NCBI RefSeq assembly: GCF_019649055.1
Contig: NW_026570489.1
Location: 16,214-80,213, forward strand
Origin: Paramacrobiotus metropolitanus
Lineage: Eukaryota; Tardigrada; Eutardigrada; Parachela; Macrobiotidae
Length of the DNA: 64,000 nucleotides
Direction: 5' to 3'
The notes below the pieces were generated by a model. It saw only the letters and a program-made list of their open reading frames with translations, made no database searches and was not told the origin of the DNA. Numbering within the stretch: position 1 is the first letter of the stretch; every line of letters begins with the position of its first letter. Shown here one piece after another: positions 45,301-56,830 of this stretch. Position numbers and translations under genes: made by a program.

Positions 45301-46050
45301 TTGAATCGGAATCTCTGTTCCTGGATTTTCGAAGCTTCGATTAATAAGTCTGTCGGGCTTATTAATGTAACTGATTTATCTTTCTGGTCGCAATTAGGGG
45401 GCGGCGATAAAAGATTTGTGGAAACATCATTACCTGGGGCCGCGGGCACAGTAGGACATGCTGCAGACATGGTATTCCTCTGGCTAATTTCGAAATCTTT
45501 ACAAACGACTTCAGATCCAGAACATGTATTGTTGATGTTGGGTTGCGCGCATTTTACATGCTCTATTTCTGTAGCAATCTGCTCAGACTCGTTAATGACA
45601 GTGTATGACGTCGGTAGACGAACACAGTCAACTTTGATTGAATCCCAGGTTTTAGGATTAATTAGCAATTTCTTTGCGAAACTGACCAGGAAAGGGGAAT
45701 TATTTAAATAATCATTTCCCACTAAAATTTGAAATGGAAAATCCTTCACGATTCCAAAAGTGACGTCGGCTGAGTAGCCAAGAATTCTGAGTTCGAGCTG
45801 ACATGCCTTTGCCGGATGAACAATGTTGTTCGTAACTGTTGCTAATGATGGGCCTTTCCATGAAATATTATTTAAATTATGCTTGAGGGCAAAATCTGCG
45901 TTAATGAGCGATACACCAGAACCGGTGTCTAAAATTGCAGTAACGGGCTCGTTAAAAATATATAGAGTGAATGATAAAGCGCCTGTCGCGAAACTGCATA
46001 ATGGAATTAACGATGCACTGCCGTCAACTTCACGAGCCGTGGAAGTTGCG
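42350..46050 (-). pseudogene. pol: Ty3/Gypsy pol region of element 2 (broken)
   Basis: Recognisable parts in order on the minus strand: an RT core with VMPFGLCNAPATFCRLMDSV, an RNase H region (LILETDASMLGLGAVLNQ), an integrase zinc-finger segment (SGHFGISRTYEKIHQKYYWQ ... CHSCQ) and catalytic core (VGIDYLGPFTRSSKG, ILSDKGKHF), and a C-terminal GPWEVL module. It is broken into several frames. Confidence 0.85.
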
Positions 46051-46059
46051 GCTGTCAGT

Positions 46060-47595
46060 TTAAATCATTTTGCGAAAACTCAGTGATTTGAGCTCGCTCA
46101 ACGGCCATTGCCGGTTGAGTTGCCGGTCTTCGTACGTATGCCCGATAATCTTGCAAAAATTGCAGAATTTTCGTCGACCATTCCTGTTACCGTTAAAACG
46201 ATTATTTCCTCTTCCGTTGAATCCTCTCCCACGTTGGTTATTGTGGCGGTTGTTGTAATTGTTGCGGTAACCATTGCCGTTATTCATTAGCTGCGAAAAT
46301 TGTCGTTCCATTGCGGCCATCCGTTCCTCAATGCGTGACTCACTCTTTCCCTCAACAGTGTTAGTAAATAGTGCAGCGACAACCGGATTTTTAATGTACT
46401 GTGCTACCTCCTTCCGGGCACTTTCCGCTTCATATTCCTTTTCTCGAGCGACAGTCTTAAGACGACCAAGAAACTCTGTTGGAGTTTTAGGCATCTCCTT
46501 CACAAAACCTGACTTCAAACTTGCCGGAAGTCCGTCAAACAATTTATTGACTACCTCTCTTGCGCTAGGCTTATCCGTAATTGAATTCAAATAACGCATT
46601 ACGTTCGAGTAATACTCGTTCGGGTTGCCCGCATAATTTAGCGACCGTTTACTATCTTTCGCTAAGTCGTAGTCATGCATTTGCTTTGCAAACGCTTCCC
46701 TGAGGGCTTTACGCATCAAATCCCACGTATTATTTGTTACTGGAATTGTGTGATAGATGCGCAACGCAGTACCATTAAAACAACGATACAGGTTGTCTAA
46801 CGCATCTTTATCAGTCCAGTCATGTCGAAGGGCACACATCTCAAATTTTAAGAGCCAGTCCTCAAAATCTTCATCTTCCTCATTGGCGAACTGAGGCAAA
46901 TCTTTAGTTGGAACTTTCTTCCTGTTTACAACAGACATCTGCTGAATGACATCAGACGTCTTGCTGGCATTGTCAACGAGCTTCTGAAGTTCATAATTCT
47001 TTGTGGTAAGCTGCGCGACAGTTCTCTTCAATTCGACAATTGCACTAGCATGCGAGCCAAGGGCCTGATCAGTTCCGTTGCCCATTGTTGCTAATCGCTG
47101 GAGAAGACTATTAAAGAAAGTTGTTTTTGCCGGTGAGATGCGTTTGGCAGGCGGGGGCGCTTCCGGTGGCGTAGGGATGCGAGGCGTATGGAGAGTCGCT
47201 TCGTTAATGATGTCACCGAGCGCTGACAGTGCCTGAGGTGACACACGTCTTATGGTAACAGGGGAAGGGTTGCTGCGTTCTGGGGACTTAGGGGTGTCGT
47301 CTGGCGGAGCTACTACTGCCTGATTGTCGGCGTCCGGGATATTCTCCGCGAAATGTAGCTTACGATTTATTCTCTGCGCTTTCTGCAGATTTTCGTACTG
47401 TTGCTCACCAGTAAGGTTAGGAAGGTGCTGACGGGAGCGTGTTGTCGGACCAGGGTCGGAGACAGGGGATTCGGGAACGGGAACTGCGTCGGGGTCGAGG
47501 TGAGGGTGCTTATGTTGGTCGGGCGAAGTTTCAACAATCGTACGGTCAGCGTTCTTCCTTTGGTCGGGTTGAACGAAAACATTGGCGCCTATCAT
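46060..47595 (-). CDS. gag: Ty3/Gypsy gag protein of element 2
   Basis: An open frame of 511 codons. The N-terminal part is Pro/Asp/Thr-rich. The middle (DWLLKFEMCALRHDWTDKDA, LYRCFNGTALRIYH) resembles a retrotransposon capsid domain. The C-terminus is Asn/Arg/Gly-rich (NNRHNNQRGRGFNGRGNNRF), followed by a zinc-knuckle-like CNFCKIIGH region. Confidence 0.8.
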   Translation of the reverse strand: MIGANVFVQPDQRKNADRTIVETSPDQHKHPHLDPDAVPVPESPVSDPGPTTRSRQHLPNLTGEQQYENLQKAQRINRKLHFAENIPDADNQAVVAPPDDTPKSPERSNPSPVTIRRVSPQALSALGDIINEATLHTPRIPTPPEAPPPAKRISPAKTTFFNSLLQRLATMGNGTDQALGSHASAIVELKRTVAQLTTKNYELQKLVDNASKTSDVIQQMSVVNRKKVPTKDLPQFANEEDEDFEDWLLKFEMCALRHDWTDKDALDNLYRCFNGTALRIYHTIPVTNNTWDLMRKALREAFAKQMHDYDLAKDSKRSLNYAGNPNEYYSNVMRYLNSITDKPSAREVVNKLFDGLPASLKSGFVKEMPKTPTEFLGRLKTVAREKEYEAESARKEVAQYIKNPVVAALFTNTVEGKSESRIEERMAAMERQFSQLMNNGNGYRNNYNNRHNNQRGRGFNGRGNNRFNGNRNGRRKFCNFCKIIGHTYEDRQLNRQWPLSELKSLSFRKMI

Positions 47596-47707
47596 ACTGG
47601 TAGTGGACTTACCAAAAAGTCATGGCTTGGGGATGCTGATGTTAACGGGATGACAAGGTCCGTGTTATACAGATAGAATGTATAACGAGCCACTGGAGCC
47701 ACCAAAA

Positions 47708-47934
47708 TGATACATGGTACTTTATTGGTACATGTATAAACCGTGCTATTAGCGTATGCTAAGACAGACGTGATGCACAGTATTCAGCGGCATGCTTAAG
47801 TACTAGACAGCAGTATTGTATTGTATGAGAACGCACAGTCGCACGCACAGGCAGATGTGTGAAGACATAGATTGGAAACCGGTACATCAGAATTGCTCAA
47901 GGCAGTTATACATTAACGATACACTATCGTAACA
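47708..47934 (-). repeat. 5' LTR of Ty3/Gypsy element 2
   Basis: It is the partner of 42100-42325. The target duplication GTGC follows at 47935-47938 and exon 1 of copy 3 resumes there. Confidence 0.9.
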
Positions 47935-48800
47935 GTGCACAGCAGACCAGCGCGACTCGACGGCAGCAACGGAGAGCCAGCGGGTGGAAGTTGTTGGGTA
48001 ATCTGGCAGTGGTGGACCATTTCGCAGGGGCCGCTGCGGGGTCCGTCGTTATTAGCGGCAAGATCCGCAGAGATGTAGAATAATTCGCACTTGTCACAGC
48101 CCCGTATCCTACCCACATTCGCGACCGCTCGGAAGCGGAACGGTCCATCGTCTTTATCCCGCAGTGCCGCATAGATGGGTACCGTATATTGGGGGTATCG
48201 TCGTCGGCCCAGTCGTCCCGGTAGAAGCGAAGCGGCCAGACGCGGCCCATGTGTACCCAACGGGGCGTAACCTTTTTGGCGTCGAAGTGGATGAAGGCCC
48301 GCTCGCCGTCCATATCCTGAATGTATCCCAACCACCAGCTGTCGTCTTCATTGTGGACCGCCACCGTGTTCTGGTAGCTCATTTGTGTGGCATCCGCCAT
48401 GAGCGGCCGAAACTGTGGCAGCATTAGCGATGTGCAGTCCGTAATCAGTCTGTTAGAAAACAAGAAAAAAACGGCAATGTGGATAGCGTGGATTTCAAGG
48501 ATCCCATTGTATTGGGTTTAGGCCATACTAGGGCGCGATCTATTCACCTACGTTTTTTGTAAGTATGTCGTACGTAAGTTTTGTTCGTGAATCCAAAAAC
48601 GCTAATCCTGGGCGGAGTAAACCAAAACTTTCTAAGATATCGAGAAAATAAGAGTCCCGATTGGAGAGCCAAAATTTAAACTGGGCTATCGAGAAACACG
48701 ACCGAATGCTAGAACATAACCGTACCGCGATACGATATGGAAAATAATATTCATGCGGATCTGATTTCGATTATATCGTAGCAGGAATCAACCAGCATGA

Positions 48801-49165
48801 TCAGCACCAAAAGATGTTGCGAATAGTTTTTGTAGATACGTACCAGCGCAGGCAGGTACTGTAGATCAATCCAAACACTTCTAATGCTACGGCCACACTT
48901 CCAGTACAGCAGAGCGTAAAATTCTTAAACGTGTCACCAATACTACTCAAGCTTAGCATTTCACTATTATTGCAATCTGGGTTAGTTTTCCATTGCATCA
49001 ACTCTGTCCGGTATATCAAATGCGGTACTGTGCCCATTAGCATGGTAAAAAGGAGAGATTTGAGAGTTGAAAACTTTCCTCGAGTACGAGACAAGGGAAT
49101 TAGGTCACCTACACGGACATAGAGCTGACCTTTTTCTCGGGCCCGTCGTATGGACATGACACTGT
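48801..49165 (-). CDS. Possible last exon of a rhodopsin-like GPCR
   Basis: After a good acceptor (TCTGTTTTCAG at about 49166) the minus-strand frame reads SVMSIRRAREKGQLYVRVGD, a basic loop, then a hydrophobic segment STLKSLLFTMLMGTVPHLIY, a polar stretch with two Cys-like loop residues, and a second hydrophobic segment FTLCCTGSVAVALEVFGLIY before WYVSTKTI and a stop. The order basic loop, Pro-containing helix, loop, helix, short basic tail resembles TM5/6 loop to TM7 of class A receptors. Canonical NPxxY is absent, and the upstream helices are not found. It could be another membrane protein or a pseudogene. Confidence 0.3.
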
Positions 49166-49443
49166 GAACTGAAAACAGACTGGTTATTTGTTTCGGAAAC
49201 GAATTGGTTTTTGTAATCAGGTGATAGAGAGAAATTCCAGGCTGTATATGACATACAGGCAGAGTTCGCACTGCACTAGACAGATTGATCATCGAGCAGT
49301 AACGAGCACGGCAACGCCAAATGTGAACTCCAACCGGCCAGTCTCAGGCGAGCAAACCGAACAACTGCTTCTGTTAATGCTGTGCAGGTTATACGAAGAT
49401 CTTCCATGCTGCTCTATTCTGCAGAGTAGGTGATACGGTGTAC

Positions 49444-49551
49444 AGTGGACTTCTATAATTGTGATTACGTTGGAGAGCAGATGAGTGCTTGGTTGCGCGC
49501 TTATTGTGATTAGTGATCATATAACGTAACCACATTTCCGAAGTCCACTGT
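49444..49551. mobile_element. 108-bp palindromic MITE (Tigger-like ends)
   Basis: ACAGTGGACTTC (49444) is mirrored by GAAGTCCACTGT (to 49551), with further complementary words inside (GATTACGTT / AACGTAACC). CAGTG..CTTC-type ends suggest the pogo/Tigger group. It is flanked by TA-like dinucleotides, not a clean duplication. Confidence 0.5.
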
Positions 49552-50927
49552 TAGTGTGCTGAGAGTCTGAGACAGCTCTATTACATCTGTAAAGTCAAGC
49601 CAGAGAAGTACAGACTAATTAGCGCACATCTGGACACGGTCATCTCAAATTTCATAATCAGTACGTTGATTATTGATCATGTTTGGCGTTTAACCGATGC
49701 AACACCTGAACACCATGACAAGTTGTTGTGGACTTGTGATTAAAAACCAAGGACAAGAGACACATTAAGAGCATTTACAGTCAGGCAGATGTTTTTCTCA
49801 GATACTAACTGCACGTCCGCCTGCAGATAGTAGACACCGGCATATTTCTTCTCCACCGTCGGCCTGCTGTCCTCGTTTCTCATAGAGATGGTCAACTGCG
49901 ACATCACCACCCCCGCACTCCCGCCGCCAACGGCGCGTCATCGAAGGCCACCGGCATCAAAGATCATCGGCTCCAGCACGCTCTTTTCGACACCCAACCA
50001 AACCTTCGCGGCACTGAAACGAGCAAAATTTAATACTGAGGACCAGCTGCACGTTCCGTTGAAGAAATTTTGGAGTCAAGGACCCGGTTGAGTTGAAAGC
50101 TTTAAAAAGAGTGATGATTTAACTGTGTTTAAACCGGTACTCCAACCGGATGCTGTGCATGCAAAATTTGATGTTCTTCGTGAATAAGGATATGATTGTG
50201 ATAGTTTGGAATTGTACTCGGCTTGGCTACTCAATAAACAATCAAAAATCATTCAGGCAATACAAACAAGTTGGCTGCAGGATGCTGTAAAATAACGCCA
50301 AAAGTATTTAGGAGGGTGCGGAAGTACAGTAACTGTTTCCGTGCATGTACACGAATTTGGAGCAGTGCACCGAGTCACTTTTCGTAAATCGAATTATAAA
50401 GTTTGCTAACGTTCAGAGCCACTCAGTCTGTCGTCCGCCTAAGAAATTAAAAAAAAGAATTGCTGGTACTTGGGTGATCGGAATCGGCCTCAAAACAGCC
50501 GTTCTGAGTATGCAATATCCGGCAAGAATAAGTAAAGCGCGAAATCATTAAAAAATCTACAGGCTCGGTGAAAAAAAATGCGTATGCGTCGTGTGGTACA
50601 GCTTCGTGAGATTTTATTAAAGTTATCAGCGAGGACCAAATGCTCTGGTCAGAATGTTTGAATACCGAACACACTAAACCGCAGATCAAAGAAAACTCGA
50701 GATAAAAAAGCAAACCCACTAAAATTATTGTATTGTATAAACGGAAAACGTGGAGTATACACACAAGTTGACCACAACCACAAAGTCATCGTCTAAAAGT
50801 AATAGTGCACGTACAGATTCCTAGGGATCAAAGATCAAAGCAGAACGTTTACCCTTAAATCGCGCAAACGACCCTGATTTAAAATGTAGCTACTGCAGAT
50901 ACAGAAAAGGCACCACAGTGTCAAGTG
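49552..50927. other. No confident gene; 3' side of family copy 4
   Basis: A 67-codon plus-strand frame at 49888-50091 (Pro-rich N-terminus) and other short frames have no recognisable domain. No polyadenylation signal was found close to copy 4. Confidence 0.35.
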
Positions 50928-53008
50928 TCACACTCCAAATACCGCGTCGATTCCGTAGATGGCCATTCTGCTAAATGTCCCGACATTCACCAGCCGCAGG
51001 TCGACCTGGGCCCACGTTTGTGGTTTGCCGTCGGGCTCGAAAGGGCTGAACCTGGGAAACAGTAAAAAAACGGCTACACCGCATCACACGACAGACAAGC
51101 ACAGCCCAACGGAAAATCACAAGAGTCCCTTGTCGGGCCTTAATTGGGCCTAGTCGATTTATGTACTTATTTGTTTATGCACGCCTACAACCACTACCAG
51201 GGTAGGCCACTACTGCATGATGGCAGTCTAACAAGGAAGACAAAAATTCATGCGTTCGACGTTTAAATTACTCACAGTAGCAGATAATTGCGAATGGATC
51301 GCCAGTCGTCAGGATAGCTGAAGGTGCGCACCCAGCGGGCATACACCGCTGTGACCTTTACGAGCATGTCCGCCGGGACCGGAGGGAAGTTGTCGTTCAG
51401 GGCCCGCATGAAGCGGCTGGCCAGTTGCGTGTCGTCGCAGCGCAGCAGCAGCCGCGGGATGGTGATGCGCAGTTGGTCAACGGGCAGTTCATACGATCGC
51501 TTCTTGAAATCCCTCAGGAATCCCTGTTCCTGTGATGGAAGGGAACTCGTATTGCTATTCGTGTGCGAGCGACCCTTAAATATGAGGTACGAGATGTCAC
51601 CAAAAAGTTGGTCGACGGTCCAGTTAAGGAGGAGGATCGAGCGGCAGTGGGCCTGGTAATCTGTGGCAAGATTTACGGCCGGATGTGGCCAGTACGACAC
51701 TATGTCGACATTCGGTCCATCCGGGACGGCATGCTGGGTACGGCCTCTGAGGACTATTAAGGGCAGTTCAATCTCCAGGAATATGAACAGGTAATCCAAT
51801 AAGGTGGAGTGTTCGGGAATGGGGATTTCTCCCAGCACGGTGAGACTTTGGGTCCTCGAACTAAGTGTGCGGCTCAGGAGCGATGCCATGCGAAAGCAGT
51901 TGCTAGTGTCGGATCGAATTCGGTGCAGCTTGCCAAGGAGACACTGATGTGCTCGGTCATGCCGGGGCCGCTTAATAGCAGCTGCCACAATGCACACACT
52001 CTATGGAGTAATAATGTACTCGTACCAATAGAAAAGCCGGCACAAATGCAATTTGATTTATTTTCGTGCACGGACGCTTAGTTGTACTCAGGTTTGACAT
52101 AATCTGTTAATGTGTCTAGTTGCAAGGATTTTACGTGGATCTTCTACTCGAGTCAGTGATGTCTTGTTGAACTTGAATAAAACTTGCTGCAACGCCATGT
52201 GCGTGTTTTGAGTTCTACGTCTGTATTACCCTGATGCCCCGTTACGGGCAGGTTTTGAAAACGAACCGTTGGCAGATGAATCCGGCTGGCCAAGTGTGTC
52301 TCCAGGGCTTGTGTCAGCATCACAACCATCTGTCGTGCATCTATCGGAGGACCCACAACAATAAACATGCATCCCCCTTTTTCGATGCGCAGGTGAAAGC
52401 GGCAGCAGTCCGACATGCGGCTGAATTCCGCGTTTCGTGAGTAGACTTGGCGGAAATGCGTGATAATGCGAAACTTATCGGGTGCGTCACGCAGCAGCAG
52501 CGCGGCACGGGGGAAGGACACCACATACTTGCTGCACCGCAGACCGCTGCTGGAATATTGCAAGGACGGAGAGCCCGGCAGCGGTAGTCGCGTAATTTGG
52601 CAGTTGTGGACCACTTCACAGGAACCGCAGTTGATAGCGGTCGCTTCGGAAGAGACGCAGAATATTTCACACATGTCACATCCACGTATCATACCCGGCC
52701 AGGCGACCTGTCGGATGCGAAATGGTCCGTCGTGTTCGTCCCGCAGTGCCCCATAGAAGGGCAAGTTGCTCGTATCTCGAGGCGTCCACTTGTTCTCCGT
52801 ACAACGGCAGCGTCCAGACGCGTGCCAGGTGGACCCAGCGGGGCGTGGCATTTTTGGCATCGAAATGGATGAAGGCCCGGTCGCCGTCCATATCCCAGCC
52901 AGCAACTGCCATCGTCATTGGGGACTGCCACCGTGTTCTGGTAGCTCATCTGGTTGGCTTCGGCAAGAGCGGCTGGAACCGCGGCAGCACTAACGGCACA
53001 CCGTCCAT
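50928..53008 (-). pseudogene. F-box family copy 4, pseudogene lacking the F-box exon
   Basis: Exon 1 is 53008-52230, exon 3 52000-51276 and exon 4 51051-50928. The ATG has the family context ATCAGC just after an acceptor-like TTTTTAAATAG. Exon 1 changes frame early (after about 20 codons) and again after MDGDRAFIHFDAKNATPRWV, where the IQD of WLGYIQD is also missing. It then reads FRIITHFRQVYSRNAEF and ends at donor GG|GTAATA. No F-box exon can be seen in the 229 nt between exons 1 and 3, so it has been deleted. Exon 3 is 4 nt shorter than in copy 1, with one frame change near its start. Exon 4 is open (FSPFEPDGKPQTWAQVDLRL). A functional product is unlikely. Confidence 0.7.
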
Positions 53009-56000
53009 GCTGATCTATTTAAAAAGACAATTAAACTTGTTTTGGGACCACTGCAGGCTAACATTTTGCGTTGGTCAATCACGCTCGCAATTGTAAGTGC
53101 TGTTAGTGTCATGTAGTGGAACCGTAAGTTTTCGGGTTTCGGAAACTTTCGTTAGGCACAACATTCACTGTACGGTCTGTACCTAGCGGAAGTAGGAGTT
53201 AGTTTGTGTACGATCACTCACGGAGTCCAGAGCTCATTCCATTTACCGACTGTGTATGGTTAGTCATCAGTACAGTGGCCACGCCTACAGATACGGTACG
53301 CGAAACCACCTCGCGAGGTGGAGTTGCTGTATCGTAACTGGATTCGCTTCTAATCTGAAACGCACCCTGAGTACTATTACGACAGTAATAGGTCTTAGGC
53401 ATTTATTGGTAATTTCCAGCTGGAAAGCCTCTGTCATTCATACGCATCGCATCTCTAAACCGACGAAAATTTCTCTAAAAATTCTCAAAATATTAACGCG
53501 ATATGTGGAGTTGCGCTGCGACAACTCCCTCGACAGAAATGGCAAGCAGAAAAATCAGAGCATTAGGCTTCGGCCATAAAATTAATATGACACAGATCGT
53601 ACTCTGTACACAACATTTTTTCACATGCGTAGCACCGCCAGGGGGCTCCTTGCAACCCGTGACCATTATCGCTTCATATTGTACGAGTACGTCTTTCGAT
53701 TAGCAACACTGTGGTTTACTTTGTGATTTCTATGCCTTAGTATTATTTTAAAAGAAATTTTAAAGCTTTCAGCAGCTCAAGAAACTGGACTAAGCCCACA
53801 GCTCACTAATACATTTAAAAGAACCTGCTATTTTTGAGTGGACGAACGCGGATTAAGTAAAAATTTATCGATTTACATGTATATTATAAATGGCACAGTT
53901 TTTCCTGCTTTCTAAATAATGCTTAAATTCCAACCATATATTAGTAAGCAGCGGGCAGTCATTCGTGCGTTAGTACATCTGCGTTGCTCTTAACGGCAAG
54001 TCTAACTTTGTTTACGAGGATTTTGCGTATTTTTGTCGTTATCGTCTACCCAAAATTCCTGTTAAATGGTTACGATAATGGTGTGCAATCACATGAACCA
54101 CGCAACACGCCGAAAGAGCGCACTCGCAGCTTTTGCAATTCACGTTCCATTATTGGTTTCTGTAGCACAGCACATACAGAACTAATAATACTAATACAGT
54201 AATGACTGTTGTGTACGTGCATAATTATAGAAACGTACAGTGCTCGATTTCCGTGACTTTAAACGATCTGTTCCTGCTTATCATCATATATTTATCAGGG
54301 TCTGTGGCTTGCGTGCTTCGATTACGGAAACAACTGCAAAATTGGGCCATAAATTGTGTGTGCCTGTTGCACACTGCGCTAGTACTTTCTGCAGCTTGAA
54401 GAATAATTTTCGTTCTTAAGTGCATGCATCCGAAACCAGCTGATGCAGTCTAAAAATACGAGCTGGTAAGGTTAATTTCGAAATTCATCAACGTCCATGT
54501 ATGGTTCCATAACCATGCTAGTTGCAACACCTTAAAATATTATATAATTATACTGTTTCAGAACTTTTGTATAGCTGTGTCATCAACTCACGCAAAAAAG
54601 TGAGTTGCACATCGGAATCCGAGCGGCACACCTCCAGCAAACACCATGCATCAGACGCGACAACCGACACCGGAAGCGCCTCCTAAAAAGGAGCTGAAGC
54701 GTAAGAAATGGACGTGATAAACGCACATCTAACACTTATCTCATACAATTTTAAAAAAAAGGAACATTTATATAAAAATCAAAAAAATAATGTTTTTAAT
54801 AGCGTGGTCACTCAGGTCAGATATTTCCATTAAGGGAGTTTGGCTCCTGTGGTGCGATAATACGTATAATACAGCTGTTATTATTATAATTATACCTAAT
54901 CATAACAATAACTGCGAATCGCTGTTTCATAAAGTATTGAAAGAAGTAAACTGTGCTTTCAGCTGCTAATGCAGCTAGGCCGGTTTCAACGTAACCACCT
55001 CCCCGTATGAGAAATTAGCACCAGGCTAAAAAAGTTGTTTCTTACTCCAAATTTGGCGATAGTTCCCGACTTTTACAGATATGTCGCTATTTACTTGCAC
55101 TGGAACACAGACGGCATTGTGGACATAAAGCGCAGCCAACAGTATTCACTGGCGCCTGATAGAATATGTGGTATTTACTATTATGCGCCAAGGCAGAAAA
55201 CTTTATAGTTTGTAAATAAAGTTTTGCCTTGAGTGTTTACTGTGTTGACACACAGGTGCACGGTAAATGGCCCATTTCTTTGCGCAAACGCATAATCAGT
55301 CATAAGGCCATTATGCCATAAGCGTGTCGCAAGGGCTGCTTATCGCTCTTGGTCCTTATAGATAACAAGGAAAACTGAGACTCTGCATAACAAAATTTCT
55401 TCAAATGTTAATGTTTGAACATAAAGGCACTACTTGATTTTCTCTGCAACAAACCAGCCGACCGCATTGTTCATATATTTGCTAATACTAGCTATTTGCG
55501 AATATTCGGGTGTCGTCAGTGCAAAGTGCACACTTGCAACTCGTTTACTTACTACTCGTACATTTTGCAAACACTTAAACAAAACAAAGGTGCTCATATA
55601 ACTACTTTATGCCAATTATGGTGCGAAAATACTGTATAAAAGAGAATACTATCGCAGACACTGAAATACGTACATACCTAGTTTTATGCATCGATGCAAA
55701 ACAATTCGGACAATTTTGTTTTGCTCTTATCTGCTCCGTTGACGCGCTTACCTTGCGCTAGCTGTTTAAGCCGGCTGAGGACTTCGATCAGACGCGACCT
55801 AGCCGACGGCCGACTCGGCTGAAGCAGCTTGTGCGGTGGTATTGTGGTTCACTTAACGCCATCGCAATAATCTGCGACACGCAGGCGCGCTTCGTGTACC
55901 GGGCTGCTGCGCTTTAGGGCGTATGTCAAGCATGAAAGTTGCTCATCCAAGCTCAGTCCGAACGGGCGTTCTCGAAATCGGGAAATTTTTTAACCGACGT

Positions 56001-56235
56001 TCGTAACAGATTAGGAAGAGGAGCTACTCATACCAGTCTTTGTTTTAGGAGTTGGTACAGAATTGTTGACTCCCTGGCTGTAGTTAAACTATGAAAATAA
56101 TCATAAAATGTTGCCGCTGATTCGCAGGCAGGGCTTCCTGTTAACCGTTAGTAGTACGCCTGTATGGCACTACTTGTATTTACAATTTACATAATAGTAC
56201 TAATAGTAGTACACAAAATCCATGCTCAGTAGTAG
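53009..56235. other. Long stretch without a confident gene
   Basis: I find only short frames. A hairpin lies at about 55191-55231 (AAGGCAGAAAACTTTAT against ATAAAGTTTTGCCTT, one bulge), and a small CAACTCAC/GTGAGTTG inversion at about 54584-54606. CGGCTGA-rich sequence near 55770-55850 resembles 57040-57090 loosely. Confidence 0.4.
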
Positions 56236-56830
56236 TACACAAATCTAATATTAGTGCACGCACACTCCTGCCCAAAATGCCATAAACCAGTCGACGTGTA
56301 CGGCCATCACGGACTGTCATGCGCCTTTTCCGCGGGAAGGCATGCCCGCCCCGGCGGTTTGAACAGTATAGTGTGCCGATCCTTGGTTTCGGCTAGCATA
56401 CCAGCGAAGCTTGAACCCCGCGGCACATCCCATGCATCAGGTCGCCGTCCGGACGGATGCACCACTTTTGCTTGGAAGCGTGGCATGTGTTTAGCATGAG
56501 ACGTTACCTGCGATGATAATGTCGCCCCATCGCATATCAAATCGACTTCGGCCACCGCTGGGTCTGCCGCTGCCCAAGCCGAAGTCGACAAGAAAATCAG
56601 CTTGTACGCGTACCTCGACGGCAGGTACATCTTTGCCCCACTTTCCTTCGAAACTTTCGGTCCTTGGGGGAAATTAGCATCCCTTTTAGTGAAGGAAATC
56701 GGAAAGCGGCTACATCAGCACACTTGTGAACCTCGGTCACACGAATTCTTACGCCACCGTCTATCGACTGAAATTCAAAGAGGAACGTAGTTTCTGTTCT
56801 TGGGATTATTGATGGAACAGAGAATTTAAG
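56236..56830 (+). mobile_element. Retrotransposon C-terminal fragment (HHGLSC-type), third copy, degraded
   Basis: The plus strand reads AHSCPKCHKPVDVYGHHGLS, LVSASIPAKLEPRGTSHASG and RRPDGCTTFAWKRGMCLA, then YLDGRYIFAPLSFETFGPWG, LLVKEIGKRLHQHT and LRHRLSTEIQRGT. It is the best preserved of the three copies. It lacks the RT core and has a few breaks. Confidence 0.65.

Larger units (their letters stand above)
42100..47934 (-). mobile_element. Ty3/Gypsy LTR retrotransposon, young, pol broken
   Basis: The LTRs are 42100-42325 and 47708-47934 (226-227 bp, TG...CA), differing by eye only at one small site. The element is flanked by GTGC on both sides (42096-42099 and 47935-47938), a 4-bp target duplication. 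A polypurine tract (AAGGAGGGAGA on the minus strand) abuts the 3' LTR. On the minus strand lie gag (about 47595-46060), then protease, RT, RNase H and integrase (about 46050-42350), in Ty3/Gypsy order. Pol is split over several frames, so this copy looks broken, with about three breaks. It is a different subfamily from the element at 7887-14060. It is inserted in coding exon 1 of family copy 3. Confidence 0.9.
39248..48442 (-). pseudogene. F-box family copy 3, pseudogene split by a Ty3/Gypsy element
   Basis: Exon 1 is 48442-41832, interrupted by a retrotransposon at 47934-42100. Exon 2 is 40925-40811, exon 3 40541-39804 and exon 4 39371-39248. Phases and junctions equal those of copies 1 and 2. 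The start codon of the family is ACG here (48442-48440). An ATG eight codons upstream, in frame, lies 5' of the acceptor TTTTCTAACAG. Exon 1 reads YQNTVAVHNEDDSWWLGYIQ, changes frame near 48190, continues YAALRDKDDGPFRF ... AGLLC | TKYVLPFPQ across the insertion, and is frameshifted and shortened after that. Exon 2 is open (DHLPPLLLSEIFSHMDIYSQ). Exon 3 has at least two frame changes. Exon 4 is open. Confidence 0.7.
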
